Positions 7,537-17,519 of a stretch of DNA of 64,000 nucleotides are shown piece after piece. A model generated the notes under the pieces. It was not told the DNA's origin, searched no databases, and saw only the letters and a list, made by a program, of their open reading frames with translations. Each line of letters starts with the position of its first letter. Positions within the stretch are counted from its first letter, which is position 1. The translations under genes were made by a program, and so were the position numbers. The stretch is from Runella zeae DSM 19591 (lineage in GTDB: Bacteria; Bacteroidota; Bacteroidia; Cytophagales; Spirosomataceae): the NCBI RefSeq assembly GCF_000423565.1, contig NZ_AUIF01000011.1, forward strand, positions 62,001 through 126,000. Reading direction: 5' to 3'.

Positions 7537-10221
7537 ATGAAAGCCAATCCGCCGAAATGGCTTAATAAGCTACTAACTTGGCTCATTGCTCCGCATTTGC
7601 AGGAGGAAATTTTGGGCGATTTACACGAACGATATGCCCTGCGGGTCAAACGGCTCGGAGAAGGCAAAGCCCGACGGCGCTATTGGCGCGATGCCCTGAC
7701 GTATGTTCGATGGTCAAACATAAAACGTCAACCTAATCCGTATCCAACAACCTATACATACAGCCCAACTATGCTACGCAACTACTTTAAAATCGCCTTT
7801 CGTACCCTTACTCGCCACAAATTGTACACGGCCTTGAACGTGGCTGGCCTGACTTTCGGAATTACGTGTTTTCTCATCATTGGTTTGTACTTGTTTGATG
7901 AATTAACCTTTGACCAACAGCACAGTAAGGCTTCTCATATTTATCGAGTTATCGAACACAAAAAGACCAAAACCGACGACCTTACGATTGCGGCCGTAAG
8001 CTATAAATTGGCCGAAGAATCAAAGAAAAGTATTCCAGAAATTGAGACAACGGCGCGTATGACAAGTTTTGGCCGGGATAATTTGTCAAACCCTGAAACC
8101 AAAGATAAATTTCACTTGACCATCAATTTGGCAGATGAGAATTTTATGAAGGTATTTGATTTTGAAGCAATTGCAGGAGAAAAACAAACAGCTCTAAAAG
8201 AGCCAAATTCGATTGTAATTACTGAAAAGATTGCTCAAAAACTATTTAATAACACCGAGGTTGTCGGAAAAATACTTCGGTTTGACTTTACGGAAAAACC
8301 CCTCAAAATCACGGCAGTTATTAAAAATCATCCCAGCAATTCAAGTTTTAATTTTGAGTCTTTATTGTCAGAAAGTACTTTCAATGACGATGTTGAGTTT
8401 CAGCAATCGAATGCGTCCGATTGGTCTTCGCACGATTATACGGTCTATGCTTTGTTGAAAGAAAACGTTCAACCTCAGACCGTCGGAGCAAAAATGAATG
8501 CCTTGGTTCATGCCAATTACAAATTTGAAACAGGAACAACGGTCGATTATTCCTTGCAACCGCTCACGGATATGCGTCTGCATTCAGACCACATCGCTAG
8601 GGGTTCTAACAACGTAGGCTCAGGTAAAGGTAGCATTTTGTACATCAAAATTTTTGGGATCGTTGCTCTTTTTGTGCTGTTGATTGCTTGCATCAATTAT
8701 ATGAACCTGACAACCGCACGGGCCACCAATCGCTCCAAAGAAATTGGCGTTCGCAAAGCCAACGGCGCGTTTCGAAGTCATTTAATCAACCAGTTTTTGT
8801 TTGAATCGTTGCTCGTAACATTACTTTCGTTCGTGTTATCGATTGGGTTTGTCAATCTTCTTTTGCCGTCTTTCAATGCTTTTACCGAAAAGCAGCTTTC
8901 GCTTGGCTTCCATTCCGATTACCGAATTTGGCTGTACACGACCGTTGCTGTCGTGCTAACAGGCTTGATTTCGGGGAGTTATCCAGCATTTTTGCTGTCA
9001 CGTTTTAGCCCGCTTGCGTTGTTAAAAACCCTCAAACTCCAAAACCAAGGAGACTTGTCGTTGCGGAAAGGGTTGGTCGTTTTTCAGTTTACGATTTCAG
9101 TCGTGATGATTATTGGCACGATTGTGCTGTTTCAACAGATTAAGTACGTCAGCAACAAAGATTTAGGATTTACGAAGGAATTGTTATTGGTAGTGGATAT
9201 TAATTCGGGAGATGTACGCAAAAATGCACAAACGATTAAAAATGAAATCAGTAAGATAGCTACGATCAAAAATGTATCGGTAACAACGCGAGTACCAGGC
9301 GAATGGAAAAACATCCCTACCGTTAAAATTCGTACAGAAGGCAACACCGACGAACATTCAATTTCGTATTTGTTGGGCGTCGATGAGCACTTTGCCAATA
9401 CGTTTGAAGTAAAGGTCGTGAATGGGCGCAATTTTGTGGGTACAGACGATTCTACTTCTATTTTGTTGAATGAAACGGCAGCTAAAATGCTAAAAATTAA
9501 GGAGGCTGCGGGGCAATTGGTGGAGATTCCCGAACGCTCAATGGGAGGAAGTTACAGTCCGCTTAACAACAAACAAACGTTCCGCGCACGCGTAATAGGA
9601 ATTGTGAAAGACTTTCATTTTCAGTCACTTCGTGAAAAAATAGCACCGATGGTATTGGCCTATCAAAATAACCCCGTGCATTCGATTGACTATTTTACGT
9701 CAAGAATTACGGGAAGTGACGTTCCACATACCTTGGCTAAAATAAACGAAGCCTTGATAAAAATAGACCCTGCTCATTTGTTGGAATATCATTTTTTGGA
9801 TGAACAACTAGCTCGTTTTTACGCTGACGACCACCGCCGCGAAACCATGCTGATTTGGGCAGCACTAGCCACTATTTTTATCGCCTGCTTAGGGCTATTT
9901 GGCTTGGCTACCTACACAGCCGAACAACGTGTGAAGGAGATTGGCGTTCGTAAAGTACTAGGAGCTAGTGTATTTAGCCTCACGACATTGCTTTCCAAAG
10001 ATTTTATGAAGTTGGTCTTAATTGCCAACGGCATTGCGTTTCCGCTGGCTTGGTGGGCAACCCATCAGTGGCTGGAAGAGTTTGCGTACCACATCTCCGT
10101 CGAGTGGTGGGTGTTTGTAGTGGCAGGAGTGTCGGCCATGCTTATCGCATTGCTGACTATTAGCTATCAGGCTATCAAAGCAGCCTTAGTGAATCCTGTG
10201 AAATCACTGAAGACGGAATAA
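7537..10221 (+). CDS. Permease-prefix-domain FtsX/MacB-family permease
   Basis: The 894-residue protein has a prefix (residues 1-75: PPKWLNKLLTWLIAPHLQEEILGDLHERYALRVKRLGEGKARRRYWRDAL) nearly identical to that of the next gene at 10419, then a core from about residue 79 (MLRNYFKIAFRTLTRHKLYT). The central cluster is LLIACINYMNLTTARATNRSKEIGVRKANGA and the C-terminal one is ACLGLFGLATYTAEQRVKEIGVRKVLGAS. The periplasmic halves differ strongly from those of 10419 although the prefixes match, so the ends and the middle have evolved differently. It is first in a two-permease operon, with a tandem-repeat spacer before the second. No ATP-binding motif is present. Confidence 0.9.
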   Translation: MKANPPKWLNKLLTWLIAPHLQEEILGDLHERYALRVKRLGEGKARRRYWRDALTYVRWSNIKRQPNPYPTTYTYSPTMLRNYFKIAFRTLTRHKLYTALNVAGLTFGITCFLIIGLYLFDELTFDQQHSKASHIYRVIEHKKTKTDDLTIAAVSYKLAEESKKSIPEIETTARMTSFGRDNLSNPETKDKFHLTINLADENFMKVFDFEAIAGEKQTALKEPNSIVITEKIAQKLFNNTEVVGKILRFDFTEKPLKITAVIKNHPSNSSFNFESLLSESTFNDDVEFQQSNASDWSSHDYTVYALLKENVQPQTVGAKMNALVHANYKFETGTTVDYSLQPLTDMRLHSDHIARGSNNVGSGKGSILYIKIFGIVALFVLLIACINYMNLTTARATNRSKEIGVRKANGAFRSHLINQFLFESLLVTLLSFVLSIGFVNLLLPSFNAFTEKQLSLGFHSDYRIWLYTTVAVVLTGLISGSYPAFLLSRFSPLALLKTLKLQNQGDLSLRKGLVVFQFTISVVMIIGTIVLFQQIKYVSNKDLGFTKELLLVVDINSGDVRKNAQTIKNEISKIATIKNVSVTTRVPGEWKNIPTVKIRTEGNTDEHSISYLLGVDEHFANTFEVKVVNGRNFVGTDDSTSILLNETAAKMLKIKEAAGQLVEIPERSMGGSYSPLNNKQTFRARVIGIVKDFHFQSLREKIAPMVLAYQNNPVHSIDYFTSRITGSDVPHTLAKINEALIKIDPAHLLEYHFLDEQLARFYADDHRRETMLIWAALATIFIACLGLFGLATYTAEQRVKEIGVRKVLGASVFSLTTLLSKDFMKLVLIANGIAFPLAWWATHQWLEEFAYHISVEWWVFVVAGVSAMLIALLTISYQAIKAALVNPVKSLKTE

Positions 10222-10227
10222 ATCTGC

Positions 10228-10405
10228 GTAGAGACGTTGCCATAACGTACAGACGTTGCCATGACGTACAGACGTTGCCATGATGTACAGACGTTGCTAT
10301 GATGTACAGACTGACGTACAGACGTTGCTATGATGTACAGACTGACGTACAGACGTTGCTATGATGTACAGACTGACGTACAGACGTTGCATGCAACGTC
10401 TCTAC
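10228..10405. repeat. Compound tandem array derived from the palindromic repeat
   Basis: It begins with the left arm GTAGAGACGTTGCC, continues with 19-bp units such as GTACAGACGTTGCCATGAC, then switches to a longer unit of about 31 bp in which GTACAGACT-GAC is followed by GTACAGACGTTGCTATGAT (about three copies), and closes with GACGTTGCATGCAACGTC plus TCTAC. It fills nearly the whole spacer between two permease genes of one operon, so it should be transcribed. Confidence 0.85.
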
Positions 10406-10418
10406 CAAACCAATCCCT

Positions 10419-13025
10419 ATGAAACATAAACCACCTGTTTGGATTGACAAATGGCTAAATTGTCTTCTTGCTCCGCACCTGCGCGAGGAGATTCTAGGCG
10501 ATTTGCACGAACGCTACGCTTTGCGCATTAAGCGGCTCGGAGAAGGTAAGGCCCGGCAGCGCTATTGGCGCGATGCCCTAACTTATATACGCCTTTCCAA
10601 CATTAAACGTAAACACTCTCAATACCCTCAAACCTATTTATTCAGCCTCTATATGCTACGCAATTATTTCAAAATCGCTTTTCGTAACCTCCTGAAATAC
10701 AAAGGTTACTCATTCATCAATATTTTTGGACTCGCTACGGGCATGGCTGTGGCGATGCTGATTGGCCTGTGGGTATGGGACGAACTATCGTTTAATAAAT
10801 ACCACAAAAACTACGACCGCATTGCCCAAGTGTGGCAATTTGTGAATTTCGATGGCACGATTTCTTCGTATAACTCTGTCCCCATTCCAATGGCAGAAGA
10901 ACTACGTAGTAAGTACCCCGATTTTCAAGCGACCAGCCTTTCTACCTATACCCGCGACGTAATTTTGGCGGCCGGAGAAAAGAAACTAACCAAAAGCGGC
11001 AATTATGTACAGCCTGTTTTTGTAGATATGATGTCTTTCAAAATGTTGGCGGGTAGCTCTGACGGATTGAAAGAAATTAACACCATTTTCCTTTCCGAAT
11101 CGGTGGCCAAAGCTTTTTTCGGCACCGAAAATCCGCTGAATAAAATCATTAGAATGGGTAACAAAACTGACGTAAAAGTGACGGGAGTATATGAAGATTT
11201 GCCCTACAGCAGTGCTTTTCGCGACGTACTCTTTCTGGCACCTTGGGAGTTGTTTGTGGCCAATGATGGATATGCCAAACGAATACTAGACGAATGGGAT
11301 GAAAATTCTTTTCAAGTGTTTGCGCAGTTGAAAGAAGGGTCAAGTGCGGAGGCGGTGTCGGCCAAAATCAAGGATATTCGCATGAAACGCAAAGACCCAC
11401 CCGGCTACAAACCTGCCTTTTTCTTACATCCGATGAATCAATGGCATTTATACACCGACTTTAAAGACGGAAAAAACGCGGGTGGCATTGTCTATTTTGT
11501 TTGGCTTTTTGGAGCCATTGGGGTGTTTGTTTTGCTATTGGCCTGTATTAATTTTATGAACCTAAGCACCGCTCGCTCCGAAAAACGAGCCAAAGAGGTA
11601 GGCATTCGCAAGTCGGTCGGATCGGTACGTGGTCAGTTGATTTTTCAATTTTTGAGCGAGTCGTTTGTCATTACCCTCATGGCGTTTTTAATAGCGTTGA
11701 TTTTTACTCAACTCGCTCTTCCCTTTTTCAATGAAATCGCAGATAAAAGAGTTTCTATCTTATGGAACAACCCTTGGTTTTGGCTATTTGGGCTAGGTTT
11801 TAGCTTGCTTACAGGGCTGATTGCGGGTAGCTATCCTGCGCTTTATTTATCTTCCTTTCAGCCGATTAGGGTATTAAAAGGAACATTTAAGGCTACCCGT
11901 TTTGCGTCGGTTCCTCGTAAAGCATTGGTCGTTTTTCAATTTACCGTTTCCGTTACGTTGGTCATTGGCATCATCACGGTTTTTCGGCAGATTCAGCACG
12001 CTAAAGACCGCCCTTCGGGCTATGAGCGTGGCCTGCTGGTTGAAGTAAATATGAATACGCCCGAATTATACGGACACTATGACGCCTTGCGAAACGATTT
12101 GCTTAATACGGGGGCTGTAGTCGAATTTGCAGAGTCAGGGGGTTCTATTACAAATCAGTATGGCGGAACCACCAATATTTCTTGGAAAGGAAAAACGCCG
12201 AATACCCAACCTTTGTTCATGGCTAATCAAGTTACACACGATTTTGGTAACACAGTAGGGTGGAAAGTGATAGAGGGGCGTGATTTTTCAAGAAAGTTCT
12301 CCACGGATTCTTCGGCTATGATCATCAACGAAGCGGCATTGAAGTTAATGGGTTTCAAAAGACCCATCGGCGAAATCGTCCGAAGTGGTAAGGAATACAA
12401 GGTAATCGGAGTCATTAAAAACATGATTCGACAATCTCCTTTTGAGCCTGTAAACGCTGCTTTTTACACTATTAACTACAATGCAGTCAATACGATTAGC
12501 TTCAAACTCTCCCCTCAATTGGGGACGAGCAAGGCCCTTGACAAAGTGGCTGGCATATTTAAAAAATACAACCCCGAAGCACCGTTTGAATACAGTTTTG
12601 TGGATGAAGTCTATGGTCGGAAGTTTAGTGATGAAGAACGAATCGGCAAATTGGCAGCCTTCTTTGCGCTTTTAGCCGTACTGATTTCATGTTTAGGTCT
12701 GTTTGGACTGGCTTCGTTTATTGCCGAGCAACGCACCAAAGAAATCGGCATTCGAAAAGTGCTGGGTGCTAGTGTGGCTGGGCTTTGGCAAATGCTTTCA
12801 AAAGATTTTGCTCTATTGGTTTTGATTGCTTGCTTTATTGCGGTGCCCATTTCTTACTATTTTCTCAACAATTGGCTACAGCATTATGAGTACCGCACCG
12901 AATTATCTTGGTGGATATTTGCGGTCGCCGCTCTGGGCTCTATTGTAATTGCGTTGCTAACGGTTAGCTATCAAGCGATTAAGGCGGCTTTGATAAATCC
13001 CGTGAAGAGTTTGCGGAGCGAGTAA
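10419..13025 (+). CDS. Permease-prefix-domain FtsX/MacB-family permease
   Basis: The 868-residue protein has prefix PPVWIDKWLNCLLAPHLREEILGDLHERYALRIKRLGEGKARQRYWRDALTYI and a core from about residue 79 (MLRNYFKIAFRNLLKYKGYSFINIFGLATGMAVAMLIGLWVWDELSFNKYH). That first membrane segment is shared almost unchanged with the 20826, 23465 and 40530 proteins, a distinct subfamily here. The central cluster is LLLACINFMNLSTARSEKRAKEVGIRKSVGSVR and the C-terminal one is SCLGLFGLASFIAEQRTKEIGIRKVLGAS. It is second in its operon behind 7537. Confidence 0.9.
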   Translation: MKHKPPVWIDKWLNCLLAPHLREEILGDLHERYALRIKRLGEGKARQRYWRDALTYIRLSNIKRKHSQYPQTYLFSLYMLRNYFKIAFRNLLKYKGYSFINIFGLATGMAVAMLIGLWVWDELSFNKYHKNYDRIAQVWQFVNFDGTISSYNSVPIPMAEELRSKYPDFQATSLSTYTRDVILAAGEKKLTKSGNYVQPVFVDMMSFKMLAGSSDGLKEINTIFLSESVAKAFFGTENPLNKIIRMGNKTDVKVTGVYEDLPYSSAFRDVLFLAPWELFVANDGYAKRILDEWDENSFQVFAQLKEGSSAEAVSAKIKDIRMKRKDPPGYKPAFFLHPMNQWHLYTDFKDGKNAGGIVYFVWLFGAIGVFVLLLACINFMNLSTARSEKRAKEVGIRKSVGSVRGQLIFQFLSESFVITLMAFLIALIFTQLALPFFNEIADKRVSILWNNPWFWLFGLGFSLLTGLIAGSYPALYLSSFQPIRVLKGTFKATRFASVPRKALVVFQFTVSVTLVIGIITVFRQIQHAKDRPSGYERGLLVEVNMNTPELYGHYDALRNDLLNTGAVVEFAESGGSITNQYGGTTNISWKGKTPNTQPLFMANQVTHDFGNTVGWKVIEGRDFSRKFSTDSSAMIINEAALKLMGFKRPIGEIVRSGKEYKVIGVIKNMIRQSPFEPVNAAFYTINYNAVNTISFKLSPQLGTSKALDKVAGIFKKYNPEAPFEYSFVDEVYGRKFSDEERIGKLAAFFALLAVLISCLGLFGLASFIAEQRTKEIGIRKVLGASVAGLWQMLSKDFALLVLIACFIAVPISYYFLNNWLQHYEYRTELSWWIFAVAALGSIVIALLTVSYQAIKAALINPVKSLRSE

Positions 13026-13097
13026 AAACAACAAGAAAGAATGGCATTTCATGCAACTTTTAAGTTGAGTTTATCATCTTCCCATAAACTCATAGCC

Positions 13098-14105
13098 ATG
13101 AAAACATTCTTTCTTCACTTATTTTTATTGGTTGTTTCAGCTATCCAAGCCCAAGAAATCAAGCCAATTCCAAGCATTGACGCGGCTTTAAAAAAATATG
13201 ATTTTGTACAAGGACAAGTCTTTGATAAGAAGGATACTATCATCTATTATTTAAAGAATTATCAAAAGAAACCAACAAAACTGGTGGTATATATTCAGGG
13301 TACCGATCCAAACCCAATTTTTACTTATTCTCTTAATAAAGGTGAATATAGCCTTTCGAGGTGGTTTGGGGATGATTATAAGCTACTTGACTCAACCTAT
13401 ACCTATGCAATAATTCCCAAACCTGCATTGGCGGGTATTTTCGATAGAAGCAAGCTCGCAGTACCCAAGGAATACCATGAGAAAAACTATCTCGAATACC
13501 GAATAAGACAAATTGATCTTTCGATTAAAGACATTATTAAAAGGCATTTAGCAAAGCCAGAAAAAATAATCGTTTATGGACATTCGGAAGGAGCTACTAT
13601 TGCGGCACCATTAGCGTTAAAAAATAAAAGCATCACCCACCTAGGATTTTGGTCAGGAAATGTTTTGAATAATTTTTATGAATTTTCACTATTTAACAGA
13701 ATCGAATCACTAACTGGCAAACAATCAGATTCCCTTGCTCATCAAAATATTATGGAAATTATTTATTGGTATAGCTCAGTGATAAAAAAACCAAATTTGA
13801 CAGATACGGACCAAATGGGGTACACAAACAAGCGTTGGTCTTCCTTTGAAAAAGCACCCATAGAATATTTGTTGAAGTTGGATATTCCGATTTATGCCTA
13901 TTTTGCCACAGAAGATGAAAGCACTCCTATTGAAACCGCCTATTTGATTCCCATACAATTTATGCAAAACAGGAAAAACAATCTGACCTTTAACGTTTGT
14001 ATAGGCTGTAACCATTCGTATGAAAAAGAAATAAACTCAAAAAAAATAAAACTCTGGCCTAAGGTATTTGAAGAATTCATTCATTGGACTGACGTTGAAA
14101 AATAA
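13098..14105 (+). CDS. Secreted alpha/beta-hydrolase-like protein
   Basis: The ATG at 13098 gives a 335-residue protein with a clear signal peptide (MKTFFLHLFLLVVSAIQAQ); a longer frame from 13041 would put a non-signal stretch in front, so the later start is preferred. It contains YGHSEGATIAAPLAL, a nucleophile elbow (G-H-S-E-G) of the alpha/beta-hydrolase fold, and a later EDESTPIE and CNHSYEK that could supply the acid and histidine of a Ser-Asp-His triad. It is therefore probably a periplasmic or exported esterase or peptidase; the substrate cannot be told. It lies 72 bp after the 10419 permease on the same strand and may be read through from that operon. Its A/T-rich codon use differs somewhat from the permeases. 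Confidence 0.75.
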   Translation: MKTFFLHLFLLVVSAIQAQEIKPIPSIDAALKKYDFVQGQVFDKKDTIIYYLKNYQKKPTKLVVYIQGTDPNPIFTYSLNKGEYSLSRWFGDDYKLLDSTYTYAIIPKPALAGIFDRSKLAVPKEYHEKNYLEYRIRQIDLSIKDIIKRHLAKPEKIIVYGHSEGATIAAPLALKNKSITHLGFWSGNVLNNFYEFSLFNRIESLTGKQSDSLAHQNIMEIIYWYSSVIKKPNLTDTDQMGYTNKRWSSFEKAPIEYLLKLDIPIYAYFATEDESTPIETAYLIPIQFMQNRKNNLTFNVCIGCNHSYEKEINSKKIKLWPKVFEEFIHWTDVEK

Positions 14106-14130
14106 AATCAGAATAAAACTAAGGCAATAA

Positions 14131-14176
14131 ACATTCCAAGTTGCTGATATGGCAGTGTTCAAACTTGGAAAGTCTC
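14131..14176. repeat. CCAAGTT/AACTTGG inverted repeat
   Basis: ACATTCCAAGTT...AAACTTGGAAAGTCT forms a hairpin with a long loop. It belongs to the same repeat family as the three copies at 17361-17519 and again sits directly upstream of the palindrome pair of a padR operon. Confidence 0.6.
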
Positions 14177-14213
14177 CGTTCTACAGCGGACAATTTATGT
14201 ACGATTTCGGACA
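14177..14213. promoter_or_regulatory. Operator/enhancer pair (one strong, one half site)
   Basis: TGTACGATTTCGGACA (14198-14213) is a full palindrome. 21 bp upstream, CGTTCTACAGCGGACA keeps only the right half, GCGGACA. The arrangement matches the other six operons. Confidence 0.6.
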
Positions 14214-14254
14214 CTGATTTTCCAAAAACAGCTCCTCTAGGGTTACTTTTGTTA

Positions 14255-14270
14255 TGGCATGGTTATTTCA
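14255..14270 (+). promoter_or_regulatory. Putative -24/-12 (sigma-54-like) promoter
   Basis: TGGCATGGTTATTTCA fits the sigma-54 consensus TGGCAC-N5-TTGCA at most positions, 41 bp after the palindromes and 37 bp before padR. Confidence 0.5.
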
Positions 14271-14307
14271 TTTAAAAAATTGTATCTAATCATTTGCTCT
14301 ACCATTT

Positions 14308-14661
14308 ATGAAAAAAACGATACTGGGAGAACTCGAAGAACTGGTACTACTGGTGGTCGCCGCTTGCGATGAAGATGTCTATGGCGTGCCTGTCATGGAG
14401 GAACTCCAGCGGCAAACGGGTCGCGACTTTACCATCAGCGCGGTACACACTACGCTCTATCGCTTGGAAGAAAAAGGCTTTTTGTCGTCCTCGGTGGGAG
14501 GGGCAACGGCAGAACGAGGAGGAAGGCGTAAGCGCCTGTTTACGCTTACTGCCGCAGGAGGGGAAGTATTGCTGGACATCCAGCAAACCCGCACCCGACT
14601 TTGGCAGTCGATTCCCCAAACCAAACTAAAACTCATGGGTTTGTCATCCAATCCGTTTTAA
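14308..14661 (+). CDS. PadR-family transcriptional regulator
   Basis: The 117-residue protein begins MKKTILGELEELVLLVVAACDEDVYGVPVMEELQRQTGRD, with recognition helix SAVHTTLYRLEEKGFLSSSVGG and wing ATAERGGRRKRLFTLT. It diverges from the other PadR proteins at the start (LGELEEL instead of LGEFEEV) and has a slightly longer C-terminus. The next permease starts 5 bp after the stop codon. Confidence 0.9.
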   Translation: MKKTILGELEELVLLVVAACDEDVYGVPVMEELQRQTGRDFTISAVHTTLYRLEEKGFLSSSVGGATAERGGRRKRLFTLTAAGGEVLLDIQQTRTRLWQSIPQTKLKLMGLSSNPF

Positions 14662-14666
14662 TCACC

Positions 14667-17351
14667 ATGAAAAAGTCAACCAACTCTCAGCCAGATCAAC
14701 CTCCTCGTTGGGCTGACCAACTCCTGGAATGGTTTGTCGCACCGCATTTATTGGAGTATATCCAAGGCGATTTGCACGAAAACTTTCATAAGCGAGCAGT
14801 AAAAGTGGGCATCGCTCGCGCCCGACGCGAATACGTATGGGCTGTTTTAAACTGCCTTACTCCCTTTTTTACCAGACGACAAACAGCCAAATCCAGTTAT
14901 TCCAACCCATCATCCACTACTCCCTTTTTTACAGTCATGCTATCCAATTATTTAACCATCGCTTTCCGCAACTTGTGGCGGCAAAAGGCATTTACGGCCA
15001 TCAACATCGTCGGTTTATCGGTAGGGCTTGCTTCTTGTCTGCTGATTGTACTGTATGTGTTGCACGAATTGAGCTACGACAGCTACCATGCGCACGCCGA
15101 GCGTATCTATCGAATGACCATGCACGCCCGAATGGACGATAAGGATATTGATTTGGCTTACTCAAGCGGTCCCGCAGGGGAAGCCCTCCTGCGTGAATCA
15201 TCTGGCGTAGAAATCGTTACTCAACTGCGTAAAGAAGGAACGTTTCTGGTAAAACACGGTCAGGACATCATAAAAGAAGAAAAAATTGCCTTTGTTGATT
15301 CCAACTTTTTTTCCGTTTTCACCATTCCAATGGTCAAAGGAAATCCCAAAACGGCACTTGTTGAGCCCAATACGCTGATACTTACAAAAACAATTGCTCA
15401 TAAATATTTTGGGGCAAAAGACCCGATTGGTCAATCGCTTTCGCTGGGAAATTTAGGGCTTTTTCGGGTGACGGGTGTTTGTGAAGATGTTCCCTCCAAC
15501 ACCCATTTTCAATACAACATGTTTGGGTCGTTTGCGTCCGTCAAAACGGGAAGCAAATGGCTGGCCAGCGGTGCTTATACGTACCTCAGACTTCGGGAAG
15601 GGTACTCACTTCAGCAAGTGGAAGCCGTTAGCCGTGGGTTTGTTGCTAAATATATTGCTCCTGAGATTAAGGACTTTTTTGGCATGGATTTTACCGCATT
15701 TCAGAAAAAAGGCAACCGATTTGGGTTTAAGTTTCAACCTGTCACCGATATTCACTTACATTCTGATTTGGGGGATGAATTGGAAGCCAACAGCGACGTG
15801 AAGTATGTCTATATTTTTTCGGCGATTGCCTTGTTCATCCTGTTGCTGGCCTGCATCAATTTTACCAATTTATCCACCGCAAGCTCGGCGGGGCGTTCCA
15901 AAGAAGTCGGCATACGCAAAGTATTGGGTTCCATCCAAACGCAGTTGGTGAGTCAATTTTTGACCGAATCGACGTTGCTTACTTTTTTAGCCCTCATTTT
16001 GGCCTTTGGGTTGGTCATTTTGTTGCTGCCCAGCTTCAATGCACTGGCAGGAAAACAGTTTTCCATTCACGATATTTTCAATGCACGCCTACTCGTGAGT
16101 ACATTAGTTGCGAGCTTGGTGATTGGACTGTTGGCGGGCAGTTATCCTGCGTTTGTTCTTGCTTCTTTCAAGCCCATTACGGTGTTGAAGGGTCGGTTAC
16201 AGATTGGCGCACGAAGTGGCTGGTTGCGAAACGCACTGGTAACCACGCAGTTTGTCGTGTCGATTGGGATGATTATCGCAACCATTGTGGCAAATCGGCA
16301 ATTACAATTCATTCAAAGCAAAAAGGTTGGCTTTGACAAAGAACAAGTCCTGATCTTGCACGACACACACGTGTTGGGTGCCAAAACGGACGCATTTAAA
16401 GCCGACTTAGCCCAATTATCGTCGGTAGTCAAGGTCGCTTCGGCAGGTTTTCTACCCGCAGGTCATACCAGTCAAAGCGTTGATGGAATTCAGGTTCGGG
16501 ACGGAGCAGGCACGGGCACGCACCGCACAAAAGGGTATTATATCGACGAAGATTACTTGCCTACTTTGGGGATTGGTTTGGCGAAGGGACGTAATTTTTC
16601 CAAGGCTTTTTCCACCGAAAATTCTTCGGTTTTGCTCAACGAAGCCGCCGTTCGAACCTATGGCTTCAAAAATCCGATTGGCCAGCAAATTTCTACCGTA
16701 GGCGACGGCTCAGAGGGTAGTAAACATACTTATACGGTGGTGGGCGTGGTCAAAGATTTTCATTTTGAATCGATGCACCAGCACATCGCTCCTTTGGTTA
16801 TTTTTTACGGAAAAGACAACAATCAACTCGCGTTACGCATCCAAACCAACGATATTCCGACTCTTCTCCAAAAAATAGAGCAACAATGGAAAACAGCCAC
16901 CGATAATCCATTTTCGTATTCGTTCCTCAATGAGCGATTTGCTACGATGTACCAATCCGAACAGCATATTAGCCAGTTGTTTGGTGTTTTTGCGGGGTTA
17001 GCGGTGTTGATTGCCTGTTTGGGATTGTTTGGGTTGGCCGCCTTCACGACCCATCAGCGCACCAAAGAAATTGGGGTTCGTAAGGTATTGGGTTCATCCG
17101 TGACAAGCATCGTGACCTTGTTATTGACCGATTACCTCAAATTAATCATCATTGCTACCCTCATTGCATCGCCCATTGCTGCTTATACCATGAACGAATG
17201 GCTTCACGATTTTGCTTACCGAATCGACCTTCCTTGGTGGGTTTTTGTGTTGGCTGGGGTGCTATCTACGGTCGTAGCGATCTTGACAGTCAGCTATTTG
17301 GCTATCAAAGCCGCATTGGTAAATCCCGTGAAGAGTTTAAGGGCGGAGTAA
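14667..17351 (+). CDS. Permease-prefix-domain FtsX/MacB-family permease
   Basis: The ATG at 14667, just after the padR stop, gives 894 residues; the frame is open back to 14601, but that part overlaps padR and is not conserved. The prefix is PPRWADQLLEWFVAPHLLEYIQGDLHENFHKRAVKVGIARARREYVWAVL and the core begins near residue 91 (MLSNYLTIAFRNLWRQKAFT). The central cluster LLLACINFTNLSTASSAGRSKEVGIRKVLGS and the C-terminal ACLGLFGLAAFTTHQRTKEIGVRKVLGSS are more divergent than in the SEKRAKE subfamily. It is the sole permease of its operon and is followed by a strong hairpin terminator. Confidence 0.9.
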   Translation: MKKSTNSQPDQPPRWADQLLEWFVAPHLLEYIQGDLHENFHKRAVKVGIARARREYVWAVLNCLTPFFTRRQTAKSSYSNPSSTTPFFTVMLSNYLTIAFRNLWRQKAFTAINIVGLSVGLASCLLIVLYVLHELSYDSYHAHAERIYRMTMHARMDDKDIDLAYSSGPAGEALLRESSGVEIVTQLRKEGTFLVKHGQDIIKEEKIAFVDSNFFSVFTIPMVKGNPKTALVEPNTLILTKTIAHKYFGAKDPIGQSLSLGNLGLFRVTGVCEDVPSNTHFQYNMFGSFASVKTGSKWLASGAYTYLRLREGYSLQQVEAVSRGFVAKYIAPEIKDFFGMDFTAFQKKGNRFGFKFQPVTDIHLHSDLGDELEANSDVKYVYIFSAIALFILLLACINFTNLSTASSAGRSKEVGIRKVLGSIQTQLVSQFLTESTLLTFLALILAFGLVILLLPSFNALAGKQFSIHDIFNARLLVSTLVASLVIGLLAGSYPAFVLASFKPITVLKGRLQIGARSGWLRNALVTTQFVVSIGMIIATIVANRQLQFIQSKKVGFDKEQVLILHDTHVLGAKTDAFKADLAQLSSVVKVASAGFLPAGHTSQSVDGIQVRDGAGTGTHRTKGYYIDEDYLPTLGIGLAKGRNFSKAFSTENSSVLLNEAAVRTYGFKNPIGQQISTVGDGSEGSKHTYTVVGVVKDFHFESMHQHIAPLVIFYGKDNNQLALRIQTNDIPTLLQKIEQQWKTATDNPFSYSFLNERFATMYQSEQHISQLFGVFAGLAVLIACLGLFGLAAFTTHQRTKEIGVRKVLGSSVTSIVTLLLTDYLKLIIIATLIASPIAAYTMNEWLHDFAYRIDLPWWVFVLAGVLSTVVAILTVSYLAIKAALVNPVKSLRAE

Positions 17352-17360
17352 TGAGGTGAT

Positions 17361-17519
17361 AGACATTCCAAGTTTAAACGTTATCGTAATACAAACTTGG
17401 AAAGTCTTTGTTTCCCGCGCCAGACATTCCAAGTTTCAAAAACTTGGAATGTCTTTTTTCGTCGACTGATACACTTTCCAAGTTTCAGAAACGATAACAT
17501 CCAAACTTGGAAAGTCTTT
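17361..17519. repeat. Three CCAAGTTT/AAACTTGG inverted repeats
   Basis: Three hairpin-forming copies (17361-17410, 17421-17456 and 17471-17519) share AGACATTCCAAGTTT or a close variant and its inverse, with loops of different length. They fill the space between the 14667 permease stop and the next regulatory palindromes and resemble the element at 14131-14176. Confidence 0.75.
17422..17459 (+). terminator. Intrinsic terminator
   Basis: A perfect 15-bp stem (AGACATTCCAAGTTT / AAACTTGGAATGTCT) with a 3-base loop is followed by a T run. It is the middle copy of the local inverted repeats and is well placed to end the 14308-17351 operon. Confidence 0.75.
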
